Shown here: positions 1 through 7,091 of the stretch, piece after piece
How positions within the stretch are numbered: position 1 is the stretch's first letter
Layout of the letters: each line of letters starts with the position of its first letter
NCBI GenBank assembly: GCA_007116755.1
Contig: SKHU01000079.1
Span: 1-12,373, forward strand
Length of the DNA stretch: 12,373 bases
DNA from: Alphaproteobacteria bacterium
GTDB taxonomy: Bacteria > Pseudomonadota > Alphaproteobacteria > Micavibrionales > CSBR16-224
Direction of reading: 5' to 3'
Made by a program: the position numbers and the translations under genes
Notes under the pieces: model-generated
Databases searched by the model: none
The model's input: the letters and a program-made list of their open reading frames with translations, nothing else
Told to the model about the DNA's origin: nothing

Positions 1-36
1 AAAACCCGTCCCTGCGTTTAAGCGGGACGGGTTTTC
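1..36 (+). terminator. Rho-independent terminator of an upstream gene
   Basis: Positions 1-12 and 24-35 are perfect reverse complements (12 bp, arm AAAACCCGTCCC). They enclose an 11-base loop and end in TTTT. The arms are symmetric, with A-run and T-run ends, so the element could terminate from either side. It most likely ends a gene lying before the window. Confidence 0.85.
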
Positions 37-74
37 TTATGCCCCCGAAGCCGTTTTTGGATATTTTCTTTGAC

Positions 75-104
75 TTTACCGCGGTTTTTTGCGCATCATA
101 TATA
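75..104 (+). promoter_or_regulatory. Possible promoter for the envelope gene pair
   Basis: A -35-like TTTACC (75-80) and a -10-like TATATA (99-104) are 18 bp apart, about 50 bases before the first start codon. A closer -35 match, TTGACT at 70-75, sits too far from the same -10. The call rests on consensus similarity only. Confidence 0.35.
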
Positions 105-156
105 AAGAGAGGGTTCCCTCTTTCCGTATCCCTTGTTTCTGACGGGAGATTTTTAC

Positions 157-720
157 ATGAAGCGTTCGGCGAATCACTTTCTGTTAAGTGGCCTGTTCTG
201 TCTGTTGGCATGCGTTGCGGCGTATGGCGCAGGCTTCCTGCCTGTATCCGTTTCCGATGCCCGGCAGCCGACAGCGCTGACATCCGGTTATAATCACAAT
301 GAAAACAGCATCATTCGCCTAACGCCCAATGAATCGCGCATTCTGCATCTGAACCGCAACGCAACCGGCGTTATCGTCACCAATCCGGCTCATGCCGGCG
401 TTTTTCTGGATACGCCGCGTATTCTTGTCATTGTGCCGGGACGCCCGGGGGCAACGTCTTTTACCGTTCTGGATCGTGACGGGCAGGAAATTATGCGCCG
501 TGATGTGATTGTTTCCGAACGCCAGAACAAATATGTCCGCGTCCAGCGCATTTGTGCGGGTGTCAGCGGCTGTGTGCCCAGCTCGGTTTATTATTGTCCC
601 GACGGCTGCCATGAGGTGTCCATGGTCGGTCGTGACCGCGGTACGGTCAGCGTCAGTCCGCGCCCCTCAGTGGCGGCGCATCAGGAGGATGATGGATTTG
701 ATGACGGAGATTACGAATGA
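157..720 (+). CDS. Secreted protein with a CpaC-type pilus N-terminal domain, no secretin domain
   Basis: 187 aa from the ATG at 157, chosen because GGGAG lies 8 bases upstream; a TTG at 133 has no such support. Residues 1-24 form a signal peptide (hydrophobic core, likely cleavage after YGA). Residues about 54-122 resemble the N-terminal domain of the Tad/Flp pilus secretin CpaC/RcpA (pilus-formation N-terminal family): a beta-rich stretch with NRNATGVIVTNPAHAGVFLD, then TSFTVLDRDGQEI. The secretin channel domain is absent. The C-terminal part carries four cysteines (C133, C139, C147, C151), which could pair in the periplasm, and ends in an acidic tail. The stop overlaps the next start (ATGA), so the two genes are probably co-translated. 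A periplasmic role in pilus or surface assembly is inferred. The domain call is fairly secure and the function is not. Confidence 0.75.
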   Translation: MKRSANHFLLSGLFCLLACVAAYGAGFLPVSVSDARQPTALTSGYNHNENSIIRLTPNESRILHLNRNATGVIVTNPAHAGVFLDTPRILVIVPGRPGATSFTVLDRDGQEIMRRDVIVSERQNKYVRVQRICAGVSGCVPSSVYYCPDGCHEVSMVGRDRGTVSVSPRPSVAAHQEDDGFDDGDYE

Positions 721-1406
721 AAACGCACCGCATGAATTTGAAAACCGTATTGTCACTTTGTCTGTGCACCGCTCTTCTTCTGTCCGGTTGTCAAAGCACG
801 GAAGGCAAGGAGCGTTACCGTCAGGCCATCGAGTCGCGCCAGCAGATTACGCAGGAAAACGCAGCCGAGGCGGTCGAGCTTTATGAGCGTCTTTACACCC
901 GCAATGCGGGAGATACCGAAATCGCCGTGAAATATGCCGAAGCTTTGCGCAAATCCGGACGACCCCAGCAGGCTTTGACGGTTTTGCAGCCGCTGGCCGA
1001 TTTGCAGCAAAACAGGGAGCCGGAGATGCTTCTGGAATATACGGCGGTGAATATTGCGCTTGGACGTTTTATGCATGCAGAACATGCGCTGTCGCGTTTT
1101 GCCTCTCTTTCGGAGGAGCAGAAAAAAAATCATATGCCGCAAGCTCTTAATCTGGAGGGGCTGATCCTTTCAGCCGGCGGCCATCATGAAGAAGCCGAGG
1201 AAAAATACCGCACCGCTTTGGCGGAATGGTCGGGTGATCCGTCGCCGGTCATGAACAATCTGGCGCTATGCCTTGCACAGCAGGGCGCATTTGACGAGGC
1301 TGTGGAATTGTTGCGGGAAGCGCGGCTGATCAGCCCGGACGGACGTATGCAGCAGCAAAACCTGATTTTGGTTGAAAAACTGCGCGCGCAGGCCGAAGGA
1401 CGCTAA
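717..1406 (+). CDS. TPR-repeat lipoprotein, TadD-like
   Basis: 229 aa; GGAG at 706-709 lies 7 bases before the ATG, and the start overlaps the upstream stop. The N-terminus is a type II signal peptide with lipobox LSGC, so C25 would be lipidated and the protein anchored in a membrane. The mature part is helical with TPR-like repeats: an A-E-A-V-E-L-Y-E-R-L-Y helix near residues 45-60, KYAEALRKSGRPQQALTVL, LNLEGLILSAGGHHEEAEEKY, and NNLALCLAQQGAFDEAVELL near the C-terminus. In Tad pilus clusters TadD is a TPR lipoprotein needed for assembly, and the CpaC-type domain partner immediately upstream fits that. The rest of a tad cluster is not in this window, so TadD identity is inferred from architecture and context. 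A general TPR lipoprotein is the alternative. Confidence 0.75.
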   Translation: MKTHRMNLKTVLSLCLCTALLLSGCQSTEGKERYRQAIESRQQITQENAAEAVELYERLYTRNAGDTEIAVKYAEALRKSGRPQQALTVLQPLADLQQNREPEMLLEYTAVNIALGRFMHAEHALSRFASLSEEQKKNHMPQALNLEGLILSAGGHHEEAEEKYRTALAEWSGDPSPVMNNLALCLAQQGAFDEAVELLREARLISPDGRMQQQNLILVEKLRAQAEGR

Positions 1407-1420
1407 GCTGATTTCGCGTC

Positions 1421-1789
1421 TCAACCTTTTTTGATTCCCATATTTTTCAGACGTTCTTCAAGCGTGTCGCTCATCGTCATCAGGCAATCCGCTGCGTCTT
1501 TGCGGAGCCCGAAATCCTCTTCGATTCTTTTCAGAATATGTGGCGGCGCTTCCGTACCGGGTCCCCATTCGACAATCTCGCCGTATTCCTTGATGTTGCA
1601 GTTTCCCTTGTCCTGCGCCTCCATAAAAGAATCATATTTTTCGGCGGGAACCATAAGATACGCCCAGTAATCCTGATCGTCGATCAGGACATTGACCTGC
1701 ACGATAAATCCGGTCTGCTCGTCAGATGAGGCGATCCGGTGCATCAGAGTGTCGTTTTCACCGTTTTTGCCGCCGTCGTCATCCTGCAT
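1421..1789 (-). CDS. Small acidic protein of unknown function
   Basis: 122 aa from an ATG at 1789, with a GGAAAG-like Shine-Dalgarno 9 bases upstream. I do not recognise the family. The protein is strongly acidic at its N-terminus (MQDDDGGKNGEND). It has a central beta-like stretch (GFIVQVNVLIDDQDYWAYLM) and a helical, charged C-terminus. No signal peptide or membrane segment is visible, so it is probably cytosolic. It lies 19 bases downstream of the MshEN-protease gene on the same strand and is very likely cotranscribed with it, which makes a functional link possible. It converges on the TPR lipoprotein gene with a 14-base gap and no clear terminator between them. Confidence 0.7.
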   Translation of the reverse strand: MQDDDGGKNGENDTLMHRIASSDEQTGFIVQVNVLIDDQDYWAYLMVPAEKYDSFMEAQDKGNCNIKEYGEIVEWGPGTEAPPHILKRIEEDFGLRKDAADCLMTMSDTLEERLKNMGIKKG

Positions 1790-1808
1790 GTTGCCGTACT
1801 TTCCGGTA

Positions 1809-2780
1809 TTATGAATTGCCTTGCGTCCGGTGCATCCACCAGCTGTGTTTGTTGATGGAAAAGATCGGGCGGTAACGTGTGACCTCGTTGATGCTACGCA
1901 GTTGCTTGTCCTGATTGTCCAGAACGAAGCTCTGGCCGTTTTCTGCGTAAACGATCAGAATGGCGTGCGGAATATTTTTAATTGTATCCTGAACAACGGC
2001 AATGCGCATCCGCTCGCTTGGTACGCCCAGCGCACGCAGAGAGGCGTATTTGGCAATAGCGAAATCCTCGCAATCGCCGCCGCGGCTGAAGAATTCGATC
2101 GGGGTTGACCAGTGGTCGCTTTTGCCCCAATTGTCGATATCCGGAACATAGCGCACCTGATTGATGTAATCATTGACCGCACGAATTTTATCAACCGTGC
2201 TGTAATGCCGCATGCGTGACAGCTCGGCCTTCCAGCTTTGCAGGCGCGGTGCGGTGGCGGTGTTTGTTGCGGAAAGCTGTCGTTCAAAACGATCCAGCAT
2301 GCTTGTCCATTTTGTAAAGGTGGAAATATTGTCTGAACGTATTTCCGTTGTGCCGAACAGGGACGGATATTTCATATCCAGTGTTCTGCGCGGCGTAGCC
2401 GTGACCGCCGAGGCCAGCGTAATCTGGATTTCGGTCGTTTGTGTCTGGCTTTGCGCGCGCGCCGTATTCGGCAGCACTGTCGTGCTCAGTAAAAATGTAA
2501 TACCCAGCGCGCTGGCGCGAACGCACCACTGTTCTGCCAGTTTGCGGTACAGCGTGACGGCGGAAATTGCGCCGCTTTGCAGCAGGATTTTACCCAGCGG
2601 TATGCGGGTGCGCGATTGCTGGTGGAGCGCGCGCTCAAGCTGTTCCGGCGTAATCAGACCGGCAGAGACCAGCAGGTCGCCCAGACGGCTTTGCTGTGTC
2701 CGCATGGCGACAGCCTGAAAAAATCCCGTCCGCGGTTTTTCCGTGTTTTCTGTTGTGAAGTTGCTTGCTGTTTTACTCAT
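1809..2780 (-). CDS. MshEN-type c-di-GMP domain fused to a LapG-like (BTLCP) cysteine protease
   Basis: 323 aa from the ATG at 2780; an in-frame TTG at 2813 would add 11 residues, and neither start has a strong Shine-Dalgarno. Three parts are visible. (1) Residues 32-84 form a tandem MshEN-like domain: RLGDLLVSAGLI...L...L..Q matches every fixed position of the published 24-residue c-di-GMP motif, and the second copy (PLGKILLQSGAI...) keeps all fixed positions except the leading R. (2) Residues about 88-110 form one hydrophobic segment preceded by basic residues, ending in a signal-peptidase-like ARA site. (3) Residues about 165-310 match bacterial transglutaminase-like cysteine proteases: GGDCEDFAIAKY supplies the Cys (C237), IPHAILIV the His (H272) and FVLDN the Asp (D288). 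The Cys-His and His-Asp spacings (35 and 16) are close to LapG's. The DCED context also resembles the LapG calcium site. The predicted topology is sensor in the cytosol, protease in the periplasm. The likely substrate class, large surface adhesins, is inferred from LapG; no substrate gene is seen here. Confidence 0.85.
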   Translation of the reverse strand: MSKTASNFTTENTEKPRTGFFQAVAMRTQQSRLGDLLVSAGLITPEQLERALHQQSRTRIPLGKILLQSGAISAVTLYRKLAEQWCVRASALGITFLLSTTVLPNTARAQSQTQTTEIQITLASAVTATPRRTLDMKYPSLFGTTEIRSDNISTFTKWTSMLDRFERQLSATNTATAPRLQSWKAELSRMRHYSTVDKIRAVNDYINQVRYVPDIDNWGKSDHWSTPIEFFSRGGDCEDFAIAKYASLRALGVPSERMRIAVVQDTIKNIPHAILIVYAENGQSFVLDNQDKQLRSINEVTRYRPIFSINKHSWWMHRTQGNS

Positions 2781-2901
2781 TTTTTTTTCGTCTTTAGCTG
2801 GTTTTATAGACAATAATGTCCGGGCCGGTTTTTCTCCCGTTTTTGGATACAGCTCTATTAGACCACAAAAGATTTAATAAAATATGAAAATTAATAAACG
2901 C

Positions 2902-2930
2902 TTGAGGTGCAACTGAAAATCTGCTATGAA
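2902..2930 (+). promoter_or_regulatory. Sigma-70-type promoter for hldE
   Basis: TTGAGG (2902-2907) and TATGAA (2925-2930) are separated by exactly 17 bp. They lie in an AT-rich divergent intergenic region, about 54 bases upstream of the hldE ATG. No operator-like repeat is evident. Confidence 0.6.
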
Positions 2931-2983
2931 AAATAAAAGCGTGGGCGAAAGCTGCAAACAGAAAAGAACAAAGGTTGGGGCGC

Positions 2984-4414
2984 ATGGCGGATTTCACGGC
3001 ATATTTCAAAAACTTTCAGGATGCGCATGTATTGTGCATCGGTGATATTATGCTGGATCATTTCGTTTATGGCGGCGTGTCGCGGATTTCGCCGGAAGCG
3101 CCGATTCCCGTCCTGAAGCTGGAGCGTGAAAACTACATGCCCGGCGGTGTCGGCAATGTGGCCGCCAATCTGGCGGCACTGGGCGTACAGTGTTCGGTTG
3201 CGGCACTTGTCGGACAGGATGATGCCGCAGAACAGATTCGTACACTGATGCGGGAGAGAAAAATAGAAATTTCCGGTCTTGTTCCGGATGCAGGGCGGCC
3301 GACCAGTGTCAAAACCCGCTATTTGTCAGGTGGACAGCAATTGCTGCGCACTGATCGTGAAAGCGCGGCGGCCGTTGAAACGCCGGTGCGTGATGCGCTT
3401 TTTGAGGTTATTGATGCGCAGATCATGCAGGCGGATGTCGTGGTGCTGTCCGATTACGGCAAGGGCGTAATTGATGCGGCGCTTTGCCGTTATGTGATGT
3501 CCAAAGGCAAGCGTGTTATCGTTGACCCGAAGGGGCGGGATTATACGCGCTATGGCGGTGCATATCTTGTCACCCCCAACCGTGCGGAACTTGCAGAGGC
3601 TGCCGACATGCCGACAGGAAGTGATGAAGAAGTGGCGGTAGCGGCGCGTACCGTGATAGAAATGTGCGGCGTTGAGAATATTCTTGCCACGCGCAGTCAG
3701 GACGGCATGACGATCATTTCCGGCCGTGATGCGCCCGTACATATCAGGACGGATGTGCGCGAGGTTTATGATGTCTCCGGTGCAGGAGATACGGTTGTGG
3801 CCGTGACGGCGGCGATGCTGGCGGCGGGTGCGTCGCTGGAAGAGGCGGCGCAGGCTGCAAATATCGCCGGCGGAATTGTCGTTGGAAAAATCGGCACGGC
3901 CACCGTCACTGTTGCCGATATGCAAAAACAGATGCTGGACAGCAAAATTCACGGCGCGGCGACGAAGGAAGAGGCCGTCGAACAGGCGGAGCGCTGGCGG
4001 CGCAAGGGGCTGAAAATCGGATTCACCAACGGCTGCTTTGACCTTTTGCATCCGGGGCATATCTCCCTTTTGAAACAGGCACGGACACGTTGTGACCGGC
4101 TGATCGTCGGCTTGAATACGGATGCGTCCGTGCGACGTCTGAAGGGGGAGACGCGGCCTGTCCAGAACGAAATCGCACGTACAACGGTCTTGCAGGCACT
4201 TGCTGCGGTTGATATGGTGGTACTGTTCGATGAAGACACGCCCGAGCAGCTGATCCGTGATGTTTCTCCCGACCTTCTGGTCAAGGGGGCAGATTACAAG
4301 ATCAATGAGGTGGTCGGCGCGAAATATGTGATGTCCTATGGCGGCGAGGTGTATCTGGCCGAGTTGGAAGACGGGCAAAGCACAACAGGAATGATCGGCC
4401 GCCTGACAGCTTGA
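2984..4414 (+). CDS. hldE: Bifunctional heptose-7-phosphate kinase / heptose-1-phosphate adenylyltransferase
   Basis: 476 aa from the ATG at 2984 (AAGG 9 bases upstream); a TTG at 2975 would add three residues. HldE carries out two cytosolic steps in ADP-heptose synthesis for the LPS inner core: phosphorylation of D-glycero-D-manno-heptose 7-phosphate, and adenylylation of the 1-phosphate. The N-terminal ~315 residues are a ribokinase-family kinase: GDIMLDHFVYG near the start, PGGVGNVAANLAALG, PKGRDY, TPNRAEL, and the anion-hole/catalytic VSGAGD at about 264-269. The C-terminal ~135 residues are a cytidylyltransferase-fold domain with TNGCFDLLHPGH (HxGH at about 356-359) and KGADYK. Full family length, with both active sites intact. 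The end LEDGQSTTGMIGR is typical. It is divergent from the protease gene and followed after 34 bases by rph. HldE implies a heptose-containing LPS. Confidence 0.96.
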   Translation: MADFTAYFKNFQDAHVLCIGDIMLDHFVYGGVSRISPEAPIPVLKLERENYMPGGVGNVAANLAALGVQCSVAALVGQDDAAEQIRTLMRERKIEISGLVPDAGRPTSVKTRYLSGGQQLLRTDRESAAAVETPVRDALFEVIDAQIMQADVVVLSDYGKGVIDAALCRYVMSKGKRVIVDPKGRDYTRYGGAYLVTPNRAELAEAADMPTGSDEEVAVAARTVIEMCGVENILATRSQDGMTIISGRDAPVHIRTDVREVYDVSGAGDTVVAVTAAMLAAGASLEEAAQAANIAGGIVVGKIGTATVTVADMQKQMLDSKIHGAATKEEAVEQAERWRRKGLKIGFTNGCFDLLHPGHISLLKQARTRCDRLIVGLNTDASVRRLKGETRPVQNEIARTTVLQALAAVDMVVLFDEDTPEQLIRDVSPDLLVKGADYKINEVVGAKYVMSYGGEVYLAELEDGQSTTGMIGRLTA

Positions 4415-4448
4415 CGGCTTTTCACACAGAAGAACAGGAGAATATCTT

Positions 4449-5189
4449 ATGGTCAGACCTTCCGGGCGCCAAAACGACGAATTGCGCCGTATTGTCATTG
4501 AAACGCAGAATATCACCAAACATGCGGAAGGCGCATGTCTGATCAAATGCGGCGACACGCATGTGCTGTGCACGGCAACGGTGGAAGACCGGCTGCCGAA
4601 CTGGCTGAAAGGTCAGGGAAAAGGCTGGGTGACGGCGGAATACGGCATGTTGCCCCGCTCGACCGGTCAGCGCATGCAGCGGGAGGCGGCACGCGGCAAG
4701 CAATCCGGCCGCACACAGGAAATCCAGCGTCTGATCGGCCGCGCCTTGCGTGCGGTGGTTGATCTGAAAAAAATGCCCGATATCCAGATTGTACTGGATT
4801 GCGATGTATTGCAGGCGGATGGCGGCACACGCACGGCGGCAATTACCGGTGCTTATGTGGCGATGGCACAGGCGGTGCGGCATCTTCTGGCAATCGGCGC
4901 GATCAAGGAGACGCCGATCATTGATTCCGTTGCCGCAATTTCATGCGGGCTGTATCAGGGGCAGAGCGTGCTGGATCTCGATTACGCCGAGGACAGCACG
5001 GCCGAGGCCGATGCGAATTTTGTCCTGACAGGCAAAGGCGGCATTGTCGAAGTGCAGGCCACGGCGGAGGAAACAGCCTTTGCTGAAGAACGGTTTTTTG
5101 AACTTTTGAAACTGGCCCAGAAAGGTGTGCGGGAACTGGCCGTGCTGCAGCAGAAATCAATTCAGGCCGCGGAAAAGGATGCTGCATAA
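4449..5189 (+). CDS. rph: Ribonuclease PH
   Basis: 246 aa, with AGGAG 8 bases before the ATG. RNase PH is a phosphorolytic 3'-5' exoribonuclease that trims tRNA 3' ends and works as a hexameric ring. Family signatures are present from end to end: the start RPSGRQNDELR, GDTHVLCTATVEDRLP, GWVTAEYGMLPRST (residues 59-72), RTQEIQRLIGRALRAVVDL (88-106, including the phosphate-binding arginine), and IVLDCDVLQADGGTRTAAITGA (about 114-135). Length is normal for the family. It starts the rph-rdgB-hemW block usual in alphaproteobacteria, but here two desaturase-related sequences separate it from rdgB. Its TAA stop shares one base with the ATG of the decayed reading frame that follows, so that frame was probably once translationally coupled to rph. 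Confidence 0.97.
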   Translation: MVRPSGRQNDELRRIVIETQNITKHAEGACLIKCGDTHVLCTATVEDRLPNWLKGQGKGWVTAEYGMLPRSTGQRMQREAARGKQSGRTQEIQRLIGRALRAVVDLKKMPDIQIVLDCDVLQADGGTRTAAITGAYVAMAQAVRHLLAIGAIKETPIIDSVAAISCGLYQGQSVLDLDYAEDSTAEADANFVLTGKGGIVEVQATAEETAFAEERFFELLKLAQKGVRELAVLQQKSIQAAEKDAA

Positions 5190-5450
5190 TGACGGAATTT
5201 CTAAAAAAAATCGCGGCATAAGCAAGAAGGCGATGCCAGTCAGGGAAATGCGATAAAATTATTGCTGCAGCTTATCGTTGAAGCGGTCTTTGTGTTTTCA
5301 TATCTGTTTCTTACTATTTTATGATCTTTCCGGCCAGCGGCGCTTTCTGTATTTGAACTGATTGGGCGTATCTATTTTTATCCGTATGATGAAATACCGA
5401 AGAAGTATGGTATATTTAAACCGGATAAAAACTTGTCCGACTTTATCTGA
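5189..5450 (+). pseudogene. Decayed ORF with a sterol desaturase-like C-terminal remnant
   Basis: The ATG at 5189 overlaps the rph stop and reads MTEFLKKIAA before a TAA. If one A is removed from the eight-A run at 5203-5210, the frame stays open as MTEFLKKSRHKQEGDASQ and then a membrane-like stretch (LLLQLIVEAVFVFSYLFL) up to a TGA at 5322-5324. The same frame continues to a TGA at 5448-5450 and encodes YFYPYDEIPKKYG plus IFKPDK. This matches YFYPHDEMPKEYG plus FFEPDK at residues 268-285 of the intact downstream desaturase. The nucleotides there are also clearly alike (compare 5372-5430 with 6281-6339). All histidine boxes are missing. I read it as a damaged tandem paralogue with a large internal deletion, one frameshift and one nonsense codon. 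The C-terminal homology is strong. That the 5' part belongs to the same ancestral gene is inferred. Confidence 0.7.
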
Positions 5451-5479
5451 CGACCTGCACCGGAGAGGAGGTCAGCGCA

Positions 5480-6472
5480 ATGGGGGTAATGGAAAAAATA
5501 ATCGATAGCATCACGATGTATGTGGATGTCTATTTTTTTAAGATAGCGGGGCTGTTTTTCTTTTTTTTGATATTTTCCAGTATGGCACTTCTGCTGCCGG
5601 GTAAAAAAGACAGAGAGAGAAGTAAAAAAAACAAGGGGGCGGAGGATAAGGAAGAGGATAAGCCGTCTCTTTCGTATTTTACACGTGTTCATGATATAAA
5701 CGGCGTGTTTTATAAAGACTTTAAATTGGAACTGGGATACTACCTTTTCAATTTATTTTTGACAAGTTTACTCGTGGGTGGAATTGTCTATGTGCTGACA
5801 TCTTACATTCTTCCGGAAATTATTCCGCATCAGTATTTTGCGGGTACAGTTCAAAATTTCCCGTTCTGGCTGCAGATATTTTGCGGGCTGATTATTGCAG
5901 ATTTATCGCTTTTTGTACCGCATTGGTTTGCACATCATGTTTTCTGGCGTTTTCATACCATTCATCATAGCGCCAAAGAAATTCACTGGCTTACGGGGCT
6001 GCGTTTGCATCCGGTGGATACGATGGTTTTTACGATTGGCGGGGTATTGGTGTCATATACCATCGGCTTTGAGGGCGAGGCAATCGTCCTGGCTACTTTT
6101 GTCATGACAATGTATAATTTTTTTGTACATGCCAATATCAATTTGGGTTACCCAAAACCGCTATGCTATATTCTGGTCAGTCCGAATTATCACCGCTGGC
6201 ATCATGCGCGTGATAAACGGGCGATTGATAAAAATATCGCTACGATGTTTCCCGTTTTTGATTTGATTATGGGCAGTTATTTTTATCCGCATGATGAAAT
6301 GCCGAAGGAATACGGCTTTTTTGAGCCGGATAAGAAAGCAAAAATACCGGAAAAATTTGAGCAGCAGCTTATCTATCCGTGGATTTATGCCCGCGCAAGA
6401 AAAGAAAATGATAAGAAGAAAAAGCTGAAAAAGAAAGAGAAGGGGCAAGAGGATGGAAAAAATGTTAGATAG
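5480..6472 (+). CDS. Sterol desaturase / fatty acid hydroxylase family membrane protein
   Basis: 330 aa, with a strong GGAGAGGAGG 8 bases before the ATG. This is an integral membrane di-iron oxygenase of the fatty acid hydroxylase superfamily. The histidine boxes are HWFAHH (H148, H152, H153), HTIHH (H159, H162, H163) and HRWHH (H238, H241, H242); the proline-asparagine lead SPNYHRWHH is typical. Hydrophobic segments lie at about residues 20-40, 85-112, 130-147 and 181-215. A charged linker (residues about 41-62) and a very lysine-rich C-terminus (about 308-330) probably face the cytosol. The substrate cannot be told from sequence; lipid tails, carotenoids and sterol-like compounds are all used in this superfamily. 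The gene is visibly more AT-rich than rph and rdgB on either side, which suggests later acquisition. Its 3' end overlaps the rdgB start by 20 bases. Confidence 0.85.
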   Translation: MGVMEKIIDSITMYVDVYFFKIAGLFFFFLIFSSMALLLPGKKDRERSKKNKGAEDKEEDKPSLSYFTRVHDINGVFYKDFKLELGYYLFNLFLTSLLVGGIVYVLTSYILPEIIPHQYFAGTVQNFPFWLQIFCGLIIADLSLFVPHWFAHHVFWRFHTIHHSAKEIHWLTGLRLHPVDTMVFTIGGVLVSYTIGFEGEAIVLATFVMTMYNFFVHANINLGYPKPLCYILVSPNYHRWHHARDKRAIDKNIATMFPVFDLIMGSYFYPHDEMPKEYGFFEPDKKAKIPEKFEQQLIYPWIYARARKENDKKKKLKKKEKGQEDGKNVR

Positions 6473-7091
6473 AAGCGCGGCCGGAAAAAACTACCATCTG
6501 GAGAATGATCTGGTGATTGCCACGCATAATACGGGCAAGCTGCGTGAAATTCAGGAGCTGATCGGCGGGCGTGTGGTGCATATTCAGTCGGCGGGCGAAC
6601 TCGGGCTGGATGATCCTGAAGAAACAGGCACAACCTTCCATGAAAACGCGGCGCTGAAGGCGCTGGCCGCAGCGCAGGCGACGGGCAAGCCCGCGTTGGC
6701 GGATGACAGCGGCCTTGCCGTCGCGGCGCTGGACGGCGCGCCCGGTATTTATTCCGCACGCTGGGCGGAAAAGGAGGACGGCACGCGCGATTTCGGTTTC
6801 GGCATGGAAAAAATCTGGGACAAAATACAAAATCAGGACAACAAGCGCGCGCAATTTATCAGCGTGCTGGCGCTGGCCTTTCCTGACGGGCAGATATTTT
6901 ATACCGAAGGCACGGTGGAAGGCGAGATTGTCTGGCCGCCGCGCGGTGAAAACGGCTTCGGCTATGACCCGATTTTTCAGGCTGACGGCCAAACCCGCAC
7001 CTTCGGCGAAATGACGGCGGAGGAAAAACACGCACTCAGCCACCGCGCCAAAGCTTTAAGAGCATTTGTTAAGACATGGTGCAGCGGTTAA
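6453..7091 (+). CDS. rdgB: XTP/dITP pyrophosphatase (RdgB/HAM1 family)
   Basis: 212 aa. This enzyme hydrolyses non-canonical purine triphosphates (XTP, dITP, ITP) to monophosphates and so keeps them out of nucleic acids. Visible motifs are ATHNTGKLREI (23-33), ETGTTFHENAALKA, ALADDSGLAVAALDGAPGIY (81-100), SARWA, PRGENGFGYDPIF, TFGEMTAEEK and LSHRAKALRAF. The start is uncertain. The ATG at 6453 has AGAAGGGG 7 bases upstream; an ATG at 6462 has AAGAGG 9 bases upstream. Both lie inside the desaturase gene and give a longer leader than usual, since homologues normally begin just before the ATHN motif. The end overlaps hemW by 16 bases, as expected for a coupled operon. Confidence 0.95.
   Translation: MEKMLDRSAAGKNYHLENDLVIATHNTGKLREIQELIGGRVVHIQSAGELGLDDPEETGTTFHENAALKALAAAQATGKPALADDSGLAVAALDGAPGIYSARWAEKEDGTRDFGFGMEKIWDKIQNQDNKRAQFISVLALAFPDGQIFYTEGTVEGEIVWPPRGENGFGYDPIFQADGQTRTFGEMTAEEKHALSHRAKALRAFVKTWCSG

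Noticed and set aside
39..293. 84-codon plus-strand frame before and across the CpaC-domain gene
   Set aside because: It starts at the terminator edge, has no Shine-Dalgarno, and overlaps the better frame with signal peptide and domain support.
3326..4573. 415-codon open frame on the minus strand
   Set aside because: It lies fully antisense to hldE and the start of rph, both secure by motif. Its composition (rich in R, H, C) is typical of a shadow frame.
5201..5213. Programmed frameshift at the eight-A run
   Set aside because: A second in-frame stop follows and the desaturase core is missing, so decay explains it better than recoding.
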